In this document: piece by piece, positions 24,980-33,186 of the stretch
Position numbering within the stretch: position 1 is the stretch's first letter
How the letters are laid out: each line of letters opens with the position of its first letter
Source of the DNA: Endozoicomonas euniceicola
GTDB taxonomy: Bacteria; Pseudomonadota; Gammaproteobacteria; Pseudomonadales; Endozoicomonadaceae
NCBI RefSeq assembly: GCF_025562755.1
Contig: NZ_CP103300.1
Span: 5,768,501-5,832,500, forward strand
Length of the DNA stretch: 64,000 nucleotides
Direction: 5' to 3'
Made by a program: the position numbers and the translations under genes
The notes under the pieces: model-generated
Databases searched by the model: none
What the model saw: the letters and a program-made list of their open reading frames with translations, nothing else
What the model was told of the DNA's origin: nothing

Positions 24980-27900
24980 TCATTGACTCTGACTGGCGGT
25001 AATCTCTGGAGTCAATATTTCCAGGCTATGTAATCCTGGTACTTCAATGAGAGGTGCCTGTTCATTTGCTGTCGTATCGGTGGCGTTGCTGCCCGTGCTG
25101 GCTGGTTGTACAAACCCGGCAGCCGGTAGTACCGCCTGCCAGTGGTTGTTGATGTGGAGGAGGGCTATCGTGTCAGACCTGTTGATGGCTGAATTCCTCT
25201 CTTCAGGCGGTACGGGCGTGATAGCGTCCCTGGTATACATTACACTCGTGAGAACAGGGTGACCCTCCGAGAAGTCTACCGCTAAAACCAGTATGTTCAG
25301 GTTCAGAACAGGCGCAATAAGTCGGTGCAGCATTTCGTCGGTTCCCCAGGCCTGTGGACCGGGGGCATCGACGTGGAAGGTGGCCGCGATTTGATTTAGC
25401 ATCTGGTCATCCTGATTCTCGTCTGCCATCAATTTTGCACGGTTGCCGAGTGCATAGAATAACTCAGAGCCTTCAGTTGGGTTATTCACCAAACTGTCGC
25501 GATCGGGGAAAAGGTTGAGCCAGCGCTCAAGGGCTTCGAACATGCACCAGTGGTTGGAGGGGACATCGACAGCATTAAACCCTATTATTCCACTTGAACT
25601 CAGAAGTTCGTTCAGTTGGCTTTGTTCAAGATAATGGTGTAACCCAGCGGGAGATGAAAGTTCTGATCCGCCAGAAGCGGGTGCCTCTGGCGCAGGTGTC
25701 TCGCTGTGTTGAGCCTTCTGCTTCCGGTTGCGTTTGATTTCTCTGGCTTTTTCTGCGTTCCCGCTGAATTTGCCCAAAACATCGTAGAGCTCCTGCTGGC
25801 AGGCAGCTTCTCCTGTTTTCAATTTTTCCAGTTCGGCTTCAATGGTCAGGGCCTGGACTTCAGTGTCGGGATTCTCTTTCTGTGTTGTCTGCCTTTTCTT
25901 TTTTCCTTTTCTTTTTCCGTTTCCCCTTACGGGCTGACTCGTTACCTTTTCCTGAAGATAACTGAGCTGTTGCAAAACCTTTTTTTCTTCTTTTCTCTGG
26001 GATGGTCTCTGGTCAGGCTTCTTATTGTTGATGGCCTGTCGCCTGAGTTCCGAGGCTTTATTCAGGGTTATAACTCCGTCCTTTATGCTTCTGGCCAGTT
26101 CCTCCTGGTTCTCCGCTTCTATAATCAGCAGGCTCAGGAGTTCTTCTACCTCGCTGTCCTCTTCTTCACCTTTGAGCTTTTGCAGCTCGTCAATGGCTTC
26201 CACGTGCCATCGGTAGGCTTGTCTGATAGATTCAATCAGCTTGTCGTCAATGGCATCTATTATTGAGCGAGCCAGTTTGAAAAAACCATCCTTGTCCAGC
26301 TCCGGGTAGTTCCCTGACTGAACGGCCCTCACTGCATCCTCATAATAATCGTATGATTTAGTGAGCTGGTTCCGGAGCCTGCTGGCTAAACTTCCCCAAA
26401 AGAAATAGCAGTCAGCAATAGAAGATTGAATACGCGCTCTATGCAGCGGGTTTGATGTCATGGCGAGCCCGTTCAGGTAATGCTGCAGAGCGTCATCATA
26501 GTGTTCTTTATTGAATGCCTGTTCTCCCTGTTCGTAAAAAGACAGCCAGCTGTCTGGTTCGATAGTACTTTTTTCGGGGGGTAAGTCACTGGCCGTTGCA
26601 GTGGATAATGCCGGGCCCTGGGATTCAGTTTCTTTACTATGCTGTTTAGCTCTCTGGTATCTTTTTTCTCTCAGCCTTTTGGCTTTTTCCTGTTTTTCCT
26701 GCATTTTCTGGCGAATGCTGTCTGACTTTTGGATTTCCTTTTCAGCCCAGGCGTCGGCTCTCTGGCTTATTTTCTGAGACTTTGCGGCCTGTGTGCGCTC
26801 TCTGTTTTGCTGATGCTTTTTAATAGCGGCTTCCAGCTGGGAAGTATCCAGATTCAGTAGCCTGGCACTGTTAAGAAAAGGGGTGAAATTTGCCGACGAC
26901 AGATCCCTTTGCCGAAGAGTATTCACCAGAGTGTTCAGGGTTATATTGAATATACGTTGAATTTCAAAGAAGTTTTCATGCCCTGAACTTGTTAACTGTT
27001 TACTGGTCAGCTGCATAAGTAGCAGCATAGTATCAATATCTCCCATTTCAGATGCAATAAACGATAGTTCATGCTTTGCTGTCCAGGCACAATGTGTATC
27101 CATGCACAGGTCGATGATCTCGTTCTGTACAAGAAACGAAATAACCCTGCGCAGGTCTTGCCAGGCATTCGCAACCGCCCGAGTAAATTCCGGTTTTTTG
27201 TCTCTGTAGGTGATGGACAGATCGTCGATCAGTTTTAGAATACGAGAGCAAGCGATGTATAGCATGGCTTGAATTTGATCTTCGTCATGCTTAAGAGTTT
27301 TCAGCCTTGGCTGGGCGGGTTGAAGCCCGTCGCAGAGTTCCGCCAGAAGTTGGGCTGGCAAAACATCACTGCCTTCTAGCCCGCCACTGGTAACGAGTGC
27401 TTTGCTCTTTAAATGACGAAGAAACGAGATGGTGATAACGCGAGAGTACAAAAGAACTTCGTCAACAGTGTTGATTAGTCGTTTATCAGCCGGTTTGCCA
27501 CCGGGTATATAATTCGAACGCAGCTGAAGTAAATACCGGGTGTAATTGACCATATCTCCAATATCTTCGGGATTCACCAGGGAATGTTCCTTAACGTCAT
27601 CAGAAAAATCAGCCAGTGCGAGCTGGCAATATTTCAGGCGAGCGATAGTATCTCGCATATTAGTTCTGGAGGTCTCGCGGCTGGTTTTGTTCTTAGGTGT
27701 TGCGTTTTGATGCTCACTTCTTGTTTTCATAGCAGCCTCAACGGCAGCGCACATTGCAAATGGGGTGAATTCGACTGCAACCGTTCCCGTTTCTGCCTTC
27801 TTTTCATTGGGGCGACTCGGCTCTGTATGATCCGCAGGGCCGCTGCGTTGAATAAATAGAATACCGGTGTCGGCGTAAGTTTCCGGATGGGGTGTGGAGC

Positions 27901-28807
27901 CCGTACGACTGATCGCCTGAGGGTAGAAATAAGCGGCCATTGCGATATCAGCATCGGTTCTTTCATTATGCGAACTTGCTTCTGGCTGCCCCGATCTGGA
28001 GACTTTAACAGAGGGAATAAGTCGATACGGGGGCTTTGTGACGGTCGGAGTAGGTGGTGGAACATAATAACTTGCGACTGGGTTAATGATTAAACTCTGA
28101 GGAAGATAAAGTGTGAACGCCTTGTCCATCCGGCCAATACTTACCTTCAATCGGTAAGAACCGTCCATATGCATTTTTCCTTTTAAGTAATCAGTATCAA
28201 TAGCACTTAGTAATCTGCTTTTATCAGTATTACTGAAAATTAGAACCAGAATATCATCTGTCGGGGTGAAACTACCTTCAGCTGGTTCGGAGATGAGCCT
28301 TGTAATAGATGGGTTGATATAAAGAGCGCCGGATAATGGTCTTTTGAGCTGGTCACAGGGCTGTTGACCGTATGATGCTGAATTTGTCGTAGTGATGTCT
28401 GAAAGCAGTGTTTCAACAGAACCCACTGTCCACTGGGATAAACACGGAGAAAAATGTAATGCTTCAGCCTGTTCAATGGAGCTTGGGTCTGCTGCGACAG
28501 AAGCCCGCCCTCCAGGGGTCAGAAAAAGATAATCGGTAAGGTAGTTGGTTCCACGTATATGCACCTGGGCTGCCAGTCCATTAAGGAGAACTTCTTCTGC
28601 AATAATAAAGTTTTCTCCCTCACCCAGCGAGAAAGTTCTGTGAGTGACCCCTGCCTGCTTCACAGAAATAGCGTTTATTGACGGACTGCTTTTTATTAAT
28701 ATAAATGAATGATTAGACAAGCCTCCTTTTACCTCATAAGCCGTCAGCATCAAGCCGATTGATAATAAAAAATGACAGCATCTGACGAACCAATTTTTAT
28801 TTTTCAT
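24980..28807 (-). CDS. Giant secreted protein with OTU-like C-terminus, paralogue B
   Basis: A 1275-aa protein, collinear with the gene at 20886-24728. It has a signal peptide (CCHFLLSIGLMLTAYEVKGG), a beta-rich N-terminal region, a helical middle, a charged coiled coil, TPR-like helices (EQGEQAFNKEHYDDALQHY) and an OTU-like end with Cys1088 in NHWCMFEAL and His1222 in INNHWQAV. Asparagine again replaces the acidic residue before the cysteine. Similarity to its twin is moderate in the middle (~450-650) but nearly complete over the TPR and OTU parts, suggesting gene conversion or strong selection there. The ~120 bp upstream is also conserved between the two. RNase T2 lies directly upstream on the same strand. 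Confidence 0.72.
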   Translation of the reverse strand: MKNKNWFVRCCHFLLSIGLMLTAYEVKGGLSNHSFILIKSSPSINAISVKQAGVTHRTFSLGEGENFIIAEEVLLNGLAAQVHIRGTNYLTDYLFLTPGGRASVAADPSSIEQAEALHFSPCLSQWTVGSVETLLSDITTTNSASYGQQPCDQLKRPLSGALYINPSITRLISEPAEGSFTPTDDILVLIFSNTDKSRLLSAIDTDYLKGKMHMDGSYRLKVSIGRMDKAFTLYLPQSLIINPVASYYVPPPTPTVTKPPYRLIPSVKVSRSGQPEASSHNERTDADIAMAAYFYPQAISRTGSTPHPETYADTGILFIQRSGPADHTEPSRPNEKKAETGTVAVEFTPFAMCAAVEAAMKTRSEHQNATPKNKTSRETSRTNMRDTIARLKYCQLALADFSDDVKEHSLVNPEDIGDMVNYTRYLLQLRSNYIPGGKPADKRLINTVDEVLLYSRVITISFLRHLKSKALVTSGGLEGSDVLPAQLLAELCDGLQPAQPRLKTLKHDEDQIQAMLYIACSRILKLIDDLSITYRDKKPEFTRAVANAWQDLRRVISFLVQNEIIDLCMDTHCAWTAKHELSFIASEMGDIDTMLLLMQLTSKQLTSSGHENFFEIQRIFNITLNTLVNTLRQRDLSSANFTPFLNSARLLNLDTSQLEAAIKKHQQNRERTQAAKSQKISQRADAWAEKEIQKSDSIRQKMQEKQEKAKRLREKRYQRAKQHSKETESQGPALSTATASDLPPEKSTIEPDSWLSFYEQGEQAFNKEHYDDALQHYLNGLAMTSNPLHRARIQSSIADCYFFWGSLASRLRNQLTKSYDYYEDAVRAVQSGNYPELDKDGFFKLARSIIDAIDDKLIESIRQAYRWHVEAIDELQKLKGEEEDSEVEELLSLLIIEAENQEELARSIKDGVITLNKASELRRQAINNKKPDQRPSQRKEEKKVLQQLSYLQEKVTSQPVRGNGKRKGKKKRQTTQKENPDTEVQALTIEAELEKLKTGEAACQQELYDVLGKFSGNAEKAREIKRNRKQKAQHSETPAPEAPASGGSELSSPAGLHHYLEQSQLNELLSSSGIIGFNAVDVPSNHWCMFEALERWLNLFPDRDSLVNNPTEGSELFYALGNRAKLMADENQDDQMLNQIAATFHVDAPGPQAWGTDEMLHRLIAPVLNLNILVLAVDFSEGHPVLTSVMYTRDAITPVPPEERNSAINRSDTIALLHINNHWQAVLPAAGFVQPASTGSNATDTTANEQAPLIEVPGLHSLEILTPEITASQSQ

Positions 28808-28930
28808 CGTTTCTGGATTTTGTATTGTTTGGCAAACCGGTGATCATTGCGCTATTCACCCACGATTCACCATAATTAAGAAATAGTTTGTATGGCAAAA
28901 ATAGCAGTAAATTCAATGGCTGTGTCTTAA
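28808..28930 (-). promoter_or_regulatory. Conserved upstream region of the OTU-like paralogues
   Basis: About 120 bp shared with 24729-24850, including identical stretches such as TTTGCCATACAAA and CAGCCATTGAATTTACTGC (read on -). Retention in both copies suggests the promoter was duplicated with the gene; exact -35/-10 boxes are not assigned. Confidence 0.4.
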
Positions 28931-29680
28931 TCAAAATCTGTCAGTACCCGATTCATGACCGACAGGTATAACGATCTGACCGGAACAAGGTATCCCAATT
29001 TGTGTTTGAGTCGTATGGGGCTTTCCTGACGGGTCGATGAAGAAGAAAATTTCAAAGAGCATGGCCCTGTCATTAACTTGCATGCATCTCAGGCCTGTAT
29101 TTTCTGGAAGTAGAGATTTTATATAAGAAACGCTGATCTGAAACGAGGTTTGATGCTGATTAATAAATTTATATAGAGGCTCCAGGCTGGGAAATATCAC
29201 TTTCCTGTAAGTGTTTGCCTGTAAAAAATAGTCTTTTGGATTCATTCCGGAACAGGTGCCGTGCTTGTGCCATTCGTGTTTAAAGAGCGAGGCACTCTTT
29301 GGATATAAGTCCTTTATTGAAGGGTGGTTCATAATCGAATGAACCTGTTGGTCATTAATTTCACAGTCTTTGCCGCTCAAACACCCCGGGGAGTTGTAAC
29401 AATATGAAGGGTGATAGTTAAGCACATTCCGGCGGTGGGTGTTGGCTGCTTCCTTATGTGGAAGGTTAAAGTAAGGCCATACGCCATGAACATAAAACTG
29501 GTTTACGCAATGATCTGCGCTGTCTTTCAGGCAATAGGTGGGCTGCCAGGTGACTGCATAAACATTGAAGTCAAACTGCCCGCTGGGCGCATGTTTTTCT
29601 TCATTTTCCCATGAGTCTGAAGCATTGACGGAAAAGCTAAACAAGAGCGAGAGTATCAAGATATGGCTGTTCATGGGCAC
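28931..29680 (-). CDS. Secreted RNase T2-family ribonuclease
   Basis: A 249-aa protein with a clear signal peptide (HILILSLLFSFSVNA, cleavage near residue 20), so periplasmic or extracellular. It has both family active-site segments: FYVHGVWPYF (CAS I, His65) and KHEWHKHGTCSG (CAS II, His135/His140), plus WQPTYC and several cysteines for disulfides. RNase T2 enzymes cut single-stranded RNA without metal, via 2',3'-cyclic phosphates. E. coli has the periplasmic RNase I. Here the neighbourhood of effector-like giants makes a role against host RNA, or RNA scavenging, possible. The length is normal and the active-site residues look intact. Confidence 0.9.
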   Translation of the reverse strand: MPMNSHILILSLLFSFSVNASDSWENEEKHAPSGQFDFNVYAVTWQPTYCLKDSADHCVNQFYVHGVWPYFNLPHKEAANTHRRNVLNYHPSYCYNSPGCLSGKDCEINDQQVHSIMNHPSIKDLYPKSASLFKHEWHKHGTCSGMNPKDYFLQANTYRKVIFPSLEPLYKFINQHQTSFQISVSYIKSLLPENTGLRCMQVNDRAMLFEIFFFIDPSGKPHTTQTQIGIPCSGQIVIPVGHESGTDRF

Positions 29681-29695
29681 CTATTTTGTAATTTT

Positions 29696-29881
29696 TTACA
29701 GGGCAGGACAGAGTGCCTGAACCTGTTGGAAATTTATAAACCCATTCAAGATAGTACATACGGCCCAGACCACTACCAGTGTACCGGGACTTCCTTTACC
29801 AGAACTTAAAAAAACGCCTATAAATCCCACTGTTAGTGCCGCTAAATCTAGGTAACTTCCTACCATCAGGTCAGACATCAA
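29696..29881 (-). CDS. Possible 61-aa membrane peptide
   Basis: Reads two hydrophobic segments (LDLAALTVGFIGVFL and TLVVVWAVCTILNGFI) separated by a short polar loop. It starts at the same few bases where the divergent H-NOX gene starts, and no Shine-Dalgarno is visible, so it may be chance. It is listed because the amphipathic pattern looks coding. Confidence 0.25.
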   Translation of the reverse strand: MMSDLMVGSYLDLAALTVGFIGVFLSSGKGSPGTLVVVWAVCTILNGFINFQQVQALCPAL

Positions 29882-30429
29882 TGAAAGGCATCATTTTTAC
29901 CGAATTCATGGAAATGGTTGAAGAAAAGTTCTCGGTTGATGTTGTAGAAGAGATTCTTTCTGCTGCCAATCTTGAGTCCAATGGCGAATACACTTCTCTG
30001 GGCACTTATTCTCATGAAGAAGTCCTGAACCTCGTCACACTTCTGAGTGAAAAGAGCGGACTGGAAGCGGGTGACCTGGCAGTGGTATTTGGCGAATACC
30101 TGTTCGGTCGTTTTGCCACGATTCATGCTGATTTCTTCCATGGGGTCAGCAATGGATTCGACTTTATGGAGAAAGTTGAAGGTTACATTCATATCGAGGT
30201 GCAGAAACTGTACCCCGACGCCACCCCACCAAAGCTGACATGTACTCGTGCGTCAGATGACAAATTGGAGCTTCACTACCGCTCTCACCGCCCCTTTGCC
30301 TCAGTGGCTGAAGGTTTGATTAATGGCTGTGCTGCTCATTTCAATGAGAACCTGACCATCGACCGGCAGGACCTTCCCGGTGTCGGCCCCGGTACTGAAG
30401 CTCGTTTCATTATGGAGAGAACGTCCTGA
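29881..30429 (+). CDS. H-NOX heme nitric-oxide sensor
   Basis: A 182-aa protein starting MKGIIFTEFMEMVEE; the ATG 45 bases upstream is less likely. It has the H-NOX fold signatures: the heme-ligating histidine in GYIHIEVQKLYPDA (His104) and the Y-x-S-x-R heme-propionate motif in HYRSHRPFA (Tyr133, Ser135, Arg137). Members bind NO with high affinity and control a partner enzyme. The next gene, 27 bp downstream, is a soluble hybrid histidine kinase, the standard partner in gammaproteobacteria. The pair probably informs biofilm or symbiosis behaviour about host NO; this last point is from work on related bacteria, not from this sequence. Confidence 0.93.
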   Translation: MKGIIFTEFMEMVEEKFSVDVVEEILSAANLESNGEYTSLGTYSHEEVLNLVTLLSEKSGLEAGDLAVVFGEYLFGRFATIHADFFHGVSNGFDFMEKVEGYIHIEVQKLYPDATPPKLTCTRASDDKLELHYRSHRPFASVAEGLINGCAAHFNENLTIDRQDLPGVGPGTEARFIMERTS

Positions 30430-30456
30430 TTCTCTCCACAGGAGTAATCAAAAGTC

Positions 30457-31917
30457 ATGGATGCTGAAGCCTGGAAAAAACGTTATCAACGGGAAAAGTC
30501 TGCCCGCAAGGCGGCTGAGCATATAGCCGAAGAGAAAACCCGGGAGATTTTCTTCAGGAACCAGGAATTGACGAAACTGGCTGCCAGTCTTGAAGAAGCG
30601 GTAAAAGAGCGAACCAGGGAGCTGGAGCAGCAAAACCTCAGCCTGGAAGAACATCGGGACAAACTGAAAAATCAGCGACGCATGCTGCAATCGACCAATC
30701 AGGCTCTGGAAGAGAAAGCCATAGAGCTGGAAAAAATCAGCCGTTACAAGTCAGAATTTCTTGCCAATGTTTCCCATGAACTGCGCACCCCGTTGAACAG
30801 TACCATCATTCTTGCCAGGTTGATGTTGGACAATTCAGAAGGCAGTCTCAATACAGACGAACTTCACTCACTGTCGATTATTTACAAAAATGCCAATGAG
30901 TTACTGGAAATTATTGAGGACATACTGGATATGTCGAAAGTCCAGGCGGGCGAATTGAGTATCCACATGGAAGACGTCTCAATCCATGATTTATGCCAGA
31001 CACTTGAAGAACAGTTCAGGCCTTTAGCGGATGAAAAGTCGCTGGCTTTTACCATTGATGTGGACAGTGATCTGGGCGAATGGATTAATGCAGACCGAAA
31101 GCGGTTAAAGCAGATACTCAAAAACCTGTTGTCGAATGCCTGTAAGTTTACGCCAGGGCAGGGGCGTGTGGCATTACGGGTTTTCAGGGATGTCTGGAAT
31201 CCGGATACGGACTACACCTCGGAATGCCTGAGTTTTGAGGTCTCTGATTCAGGGATTGGGGTTCCTCAAGAAAAACAGCAGACTATTTTTCAGATGTTTA
31301 AACAGGCCGATGGCAGCACGAGCAGGAACTATGGCGGCACCGGGCTTGGGCTGGCTATTTGCAGAAAGCTGTCAGACCTGATGGATGCGAGCCTGACGCT
31401 GGTCAGTGAAAAAGGGCAGGGGGCAACCTTCACGCTCTCACTTCCCCCCGGTTCTCTGTTGCCAAACACTGAAGAACACAGTCCTTCCAGCAAGGATAAT
31501 GATTTCTTTCTTGAGTCCGCCGGGTCCGATGACAATGAGGTTGTTGATTTTAACCAGCAAACGGTACTGCTGGTTGATGATGACCTGCGGAACAGTTTTG
31601 CTCTGTCCCAGCTGCTTCAGAAGCAAGGTTTAAAGGTGTTACTGTCTGAAAATGGCCAGCAGGCACTGGAATTGTTAGAAACAGAACGGCAGGTAGACCT
31701 TGTGGTACTGGATTTAATGATGCCGACAATGGACGGTTTTACCATGCTGGAACAGTTAAGAAGTAAGGTAGATTATCGTATGCTTCCGGTGATTATGCTG
31801 ACCGCCAGTTCTTCAGCAGAAGATGAAAAACGCTGTCGCCTGGCGGGGGCTGATGACTATCTTTCTAAACCGGTAGAAGTCTCTGAGCTTCTTACCTGTC
31901 TTCATCGCTGGCTTTAG
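30457..31917 (+). CDS. H-NOX-associated hybrid histidine kinase
   Basis: A 486-aa cytosolic kinase without membrane segments. Residues 1-95 form a coiled coil that likely contacts H-NOX. HisKA has the phospho-acceptor His107 in NVSHELRTPLNS. HATPase_c shows NLLSNACKFT, DSGIGVP and GGTGLGLAICRKL. A C-terminal receiver domain (~370-486) has VLLVDDD, the phosphorylated aspartate in VVLDLMMPTMDG, and the lysine in YLSKPVE. No output domain is attached, so phosphate must pass on to another protein not in this window. AGGAG precedes the start. A heptamer repeat follows the stop. Confidence 0.92.
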   Translation: MDAEAWKKRYQREKSARKAAEHIAEEKTREIFFRNQELTKLAASLEEAVKERTRELEQQNLSLEEHRDKLKNQRRMLQSTNQALEEKAIELEKISRYKSEFLANVSHELRTPLNSTIILARLMLDNSEGSLNTDELHSLSIIYKNANELLEIIEDILDMSKVQAGELSIHMEDVSIHDLCQTLEEQFRPLADEKSLAFTIDVDSDLGEWINADRKRLKQILKNLLSNACKFTPGQGRVALRVFRDVWNPDTDYTSECLSFEVSDSGIGVPQEKQQTIFQMFKQADGSTSRNYGGTGLGLAICRKLSDLMDASLTLVSEKGQGATFTLSLPPGSLLPNTEEHSPSSKDNDFFLESAGSDDNEVVDFNQQTVLLVDDDLRNSFALSQLLQKQGLKVLLSENGQQALELLETERQVDLVVLDLMMPTMDGFTMLEQLRSKVDYRMLPVIMLTASSSAEDEKRCRLAGADDYLSKPVEVSELLTCLHRWL

Positions 31918-31926
31918 CGGCTCTTT

Positions 31927-32013
31927 AGCCAACAGCCAACAGCCAACAGCCAACAGCCAACAGCCAACAGCCAACAGCCAACAGCCAACAGCCAACAGCC
32001 AACAGCCAACAGC
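31927..32013. repeat. Heptanucleotide tandem repeat (AGCCAAC), about 12 copies
   Basis: An uninterrupted run of the 7-mer AGCCAAC over 87 bp between two convergent genes, 9 bp after the kinase stop and 8 bp before the dehydratase stop. Perfect copies suggest recent slippage; reading it as protein on the - strand gives a GCWLLAV repeat that is not considered a gene. Confidence 0.95.
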
Positions 32014-32021
32014 GCTATTCA

Positions 32022-33023
32022 TTATCTACCTAACAGCTCACGGAACAAGGCTTTATCGATGTTGCCTCCGGTGGCTATAGCCACCACGGTCTGTCCCCTG
32101 AAGTGTGACGGGTATTGCAGTAGGGCTCCGAGCGCTATGGCACCACTCGGTTCCAGTACCAGTTTCAATTCCTCAAAAGCCATCTGCACTGCTTCAACGA
32201 CAAACGGCTCTGATACCTGTATGCCTTTAACACTGGTCTGGCGCACCACTTCAAAATTCGCTTTTCCGGGACTTCGGGATAGCAGGGCGTCACAATGACT
32301 CAGGTTTTTACCCGGAGCCCTGCTGATGTGGTTAACCAGTAATGACTGGTTCATGCCGGCATAACCTTCCGGCTCTATGCCAAAGACCTGAGTGCTGGTA
32401 TGAAAGGGGCCAAACAGCAGGCTACAGCCTGCCACCAGGCTGCCGCCACCAACAGGGCAGAGCAGACTCTGGCATTGAATTTGTCGCTGCTGTAGCTGCT
32501 GCATTAATTCGACGCCAACAGCACTTTGCCCCTTGATGATTTCCGGGTCATCGAAAGGGTGCAGCAGTATTGAACCATTTTGAGTGGCAATGTCTTCAGA
32601 AAGCTTCTGGGCGGCTTCTTCTCTGGAAGGCTCCATCTGCTGACAGAGTACGACATTGGCTCCGAGCTTTCTGGCGCTGTTGATTTTATTTTGCGGAGCA
32701 TCCGCAGGCATGACCAGCGTGACTTTTATATTGAGCATCTGGCCTGCGGCGGCAAGGCCTCTGGCAAAGTTCCCGGATGAGTAGGCGGTGACGCCCTGCT
32801 GTTTCTGTTCCGGCGTTAACAGCAACAGGCGATAAACGGCTCCTCTGAACTTGAAGGCGCCCGTTTTTTGCAGTGACTCTGCTTTAACCAGTACTTCGCC
32901 ATGAATCAGTTTTGATAGCGACTCTGCAATCAGTAGAGGGGTGATCCGGGTGTAGGCCTGTTGCTGTTGGTACACCTCCCTGAGTGTCACCGGGTCGGGC
33001 AGGGCGGTTGGTGTAGAGGACAT
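32022..33023 (-). CDS. Threonine/serine dehydratase-like PLP enzyme
   Basis: A 333-aa fold-type II PLP enzyme. The PLP lysine sits in KTGAFKFRGAVYR (usual form SFKxRGA); YSSGNFARGLAAAG is the substrate-carboxylate loop (normally SSGNHAQ, here Phe-Ala-Arg replaces His-Ala-Gln); CPVGGGSLVAGCSL binds the cofactor phosphate. There is no C-terminal ACT-type regulatory domain, so it resembles catabolic threonine ammonia-lyase, serine racemase or hydroxyaspartate dehydratase rather than IlvA. The exact substrate is open. It is divergent from the RCHY1-like gene. Confidence 0.82.
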   Translation of the reverse strand: MSSTPTALPDPVTLREVYQQQQAYTRITPLLIAESLSKLIHGEVLVKAESLQKTGAFKFRGAVYRLLLLTPEQKQQGVTAYSSGNFARGLAAAGQMLNIKVTLVMPADAPQNKINSARKLGANVVLCQQMEPSREEAAQKLSEDIATQNGSILLHPFDDPEIIKGQSAVGVELMQQLQQRQIQCQSLLCPVGGGSLVAGCSLLFGPFHTSTQVFGIEPEGYAGMNQSLLVNHISRAPGKNLSHCDALLSRSPGKANFEVVRQTSVKGIQVSEPFVVEAVQMAFEELKLVLEPSGAIALGALLQYPSHFRGQTVVAIATGGNIDKALFRELLGR

Positions 33024-33186
33024 GAGACAACCTTTTTAATCAGATCAGTCAAAGATAGACCCTGATGGCAGATAAAGGTTGCAATCGCAATCTGCAGAAA
33101 GTAGACAAAACTTCCTTTGTCACCTTAAATTATGCCCCGACCGATGGTTGAATATTGACCCAGCATCCAATTTAAGGCAGTTGTTA

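Noticed and set aside
31927..32013. CRISPR array
   Set aside because: The repeat unit is 7 bp with no spacers, so it is a simple tandem repeat.
31813..32022. GCWLLAV repeat peptide on -
   Set aside because: Simply the translation of the heptamer tandem repeat.
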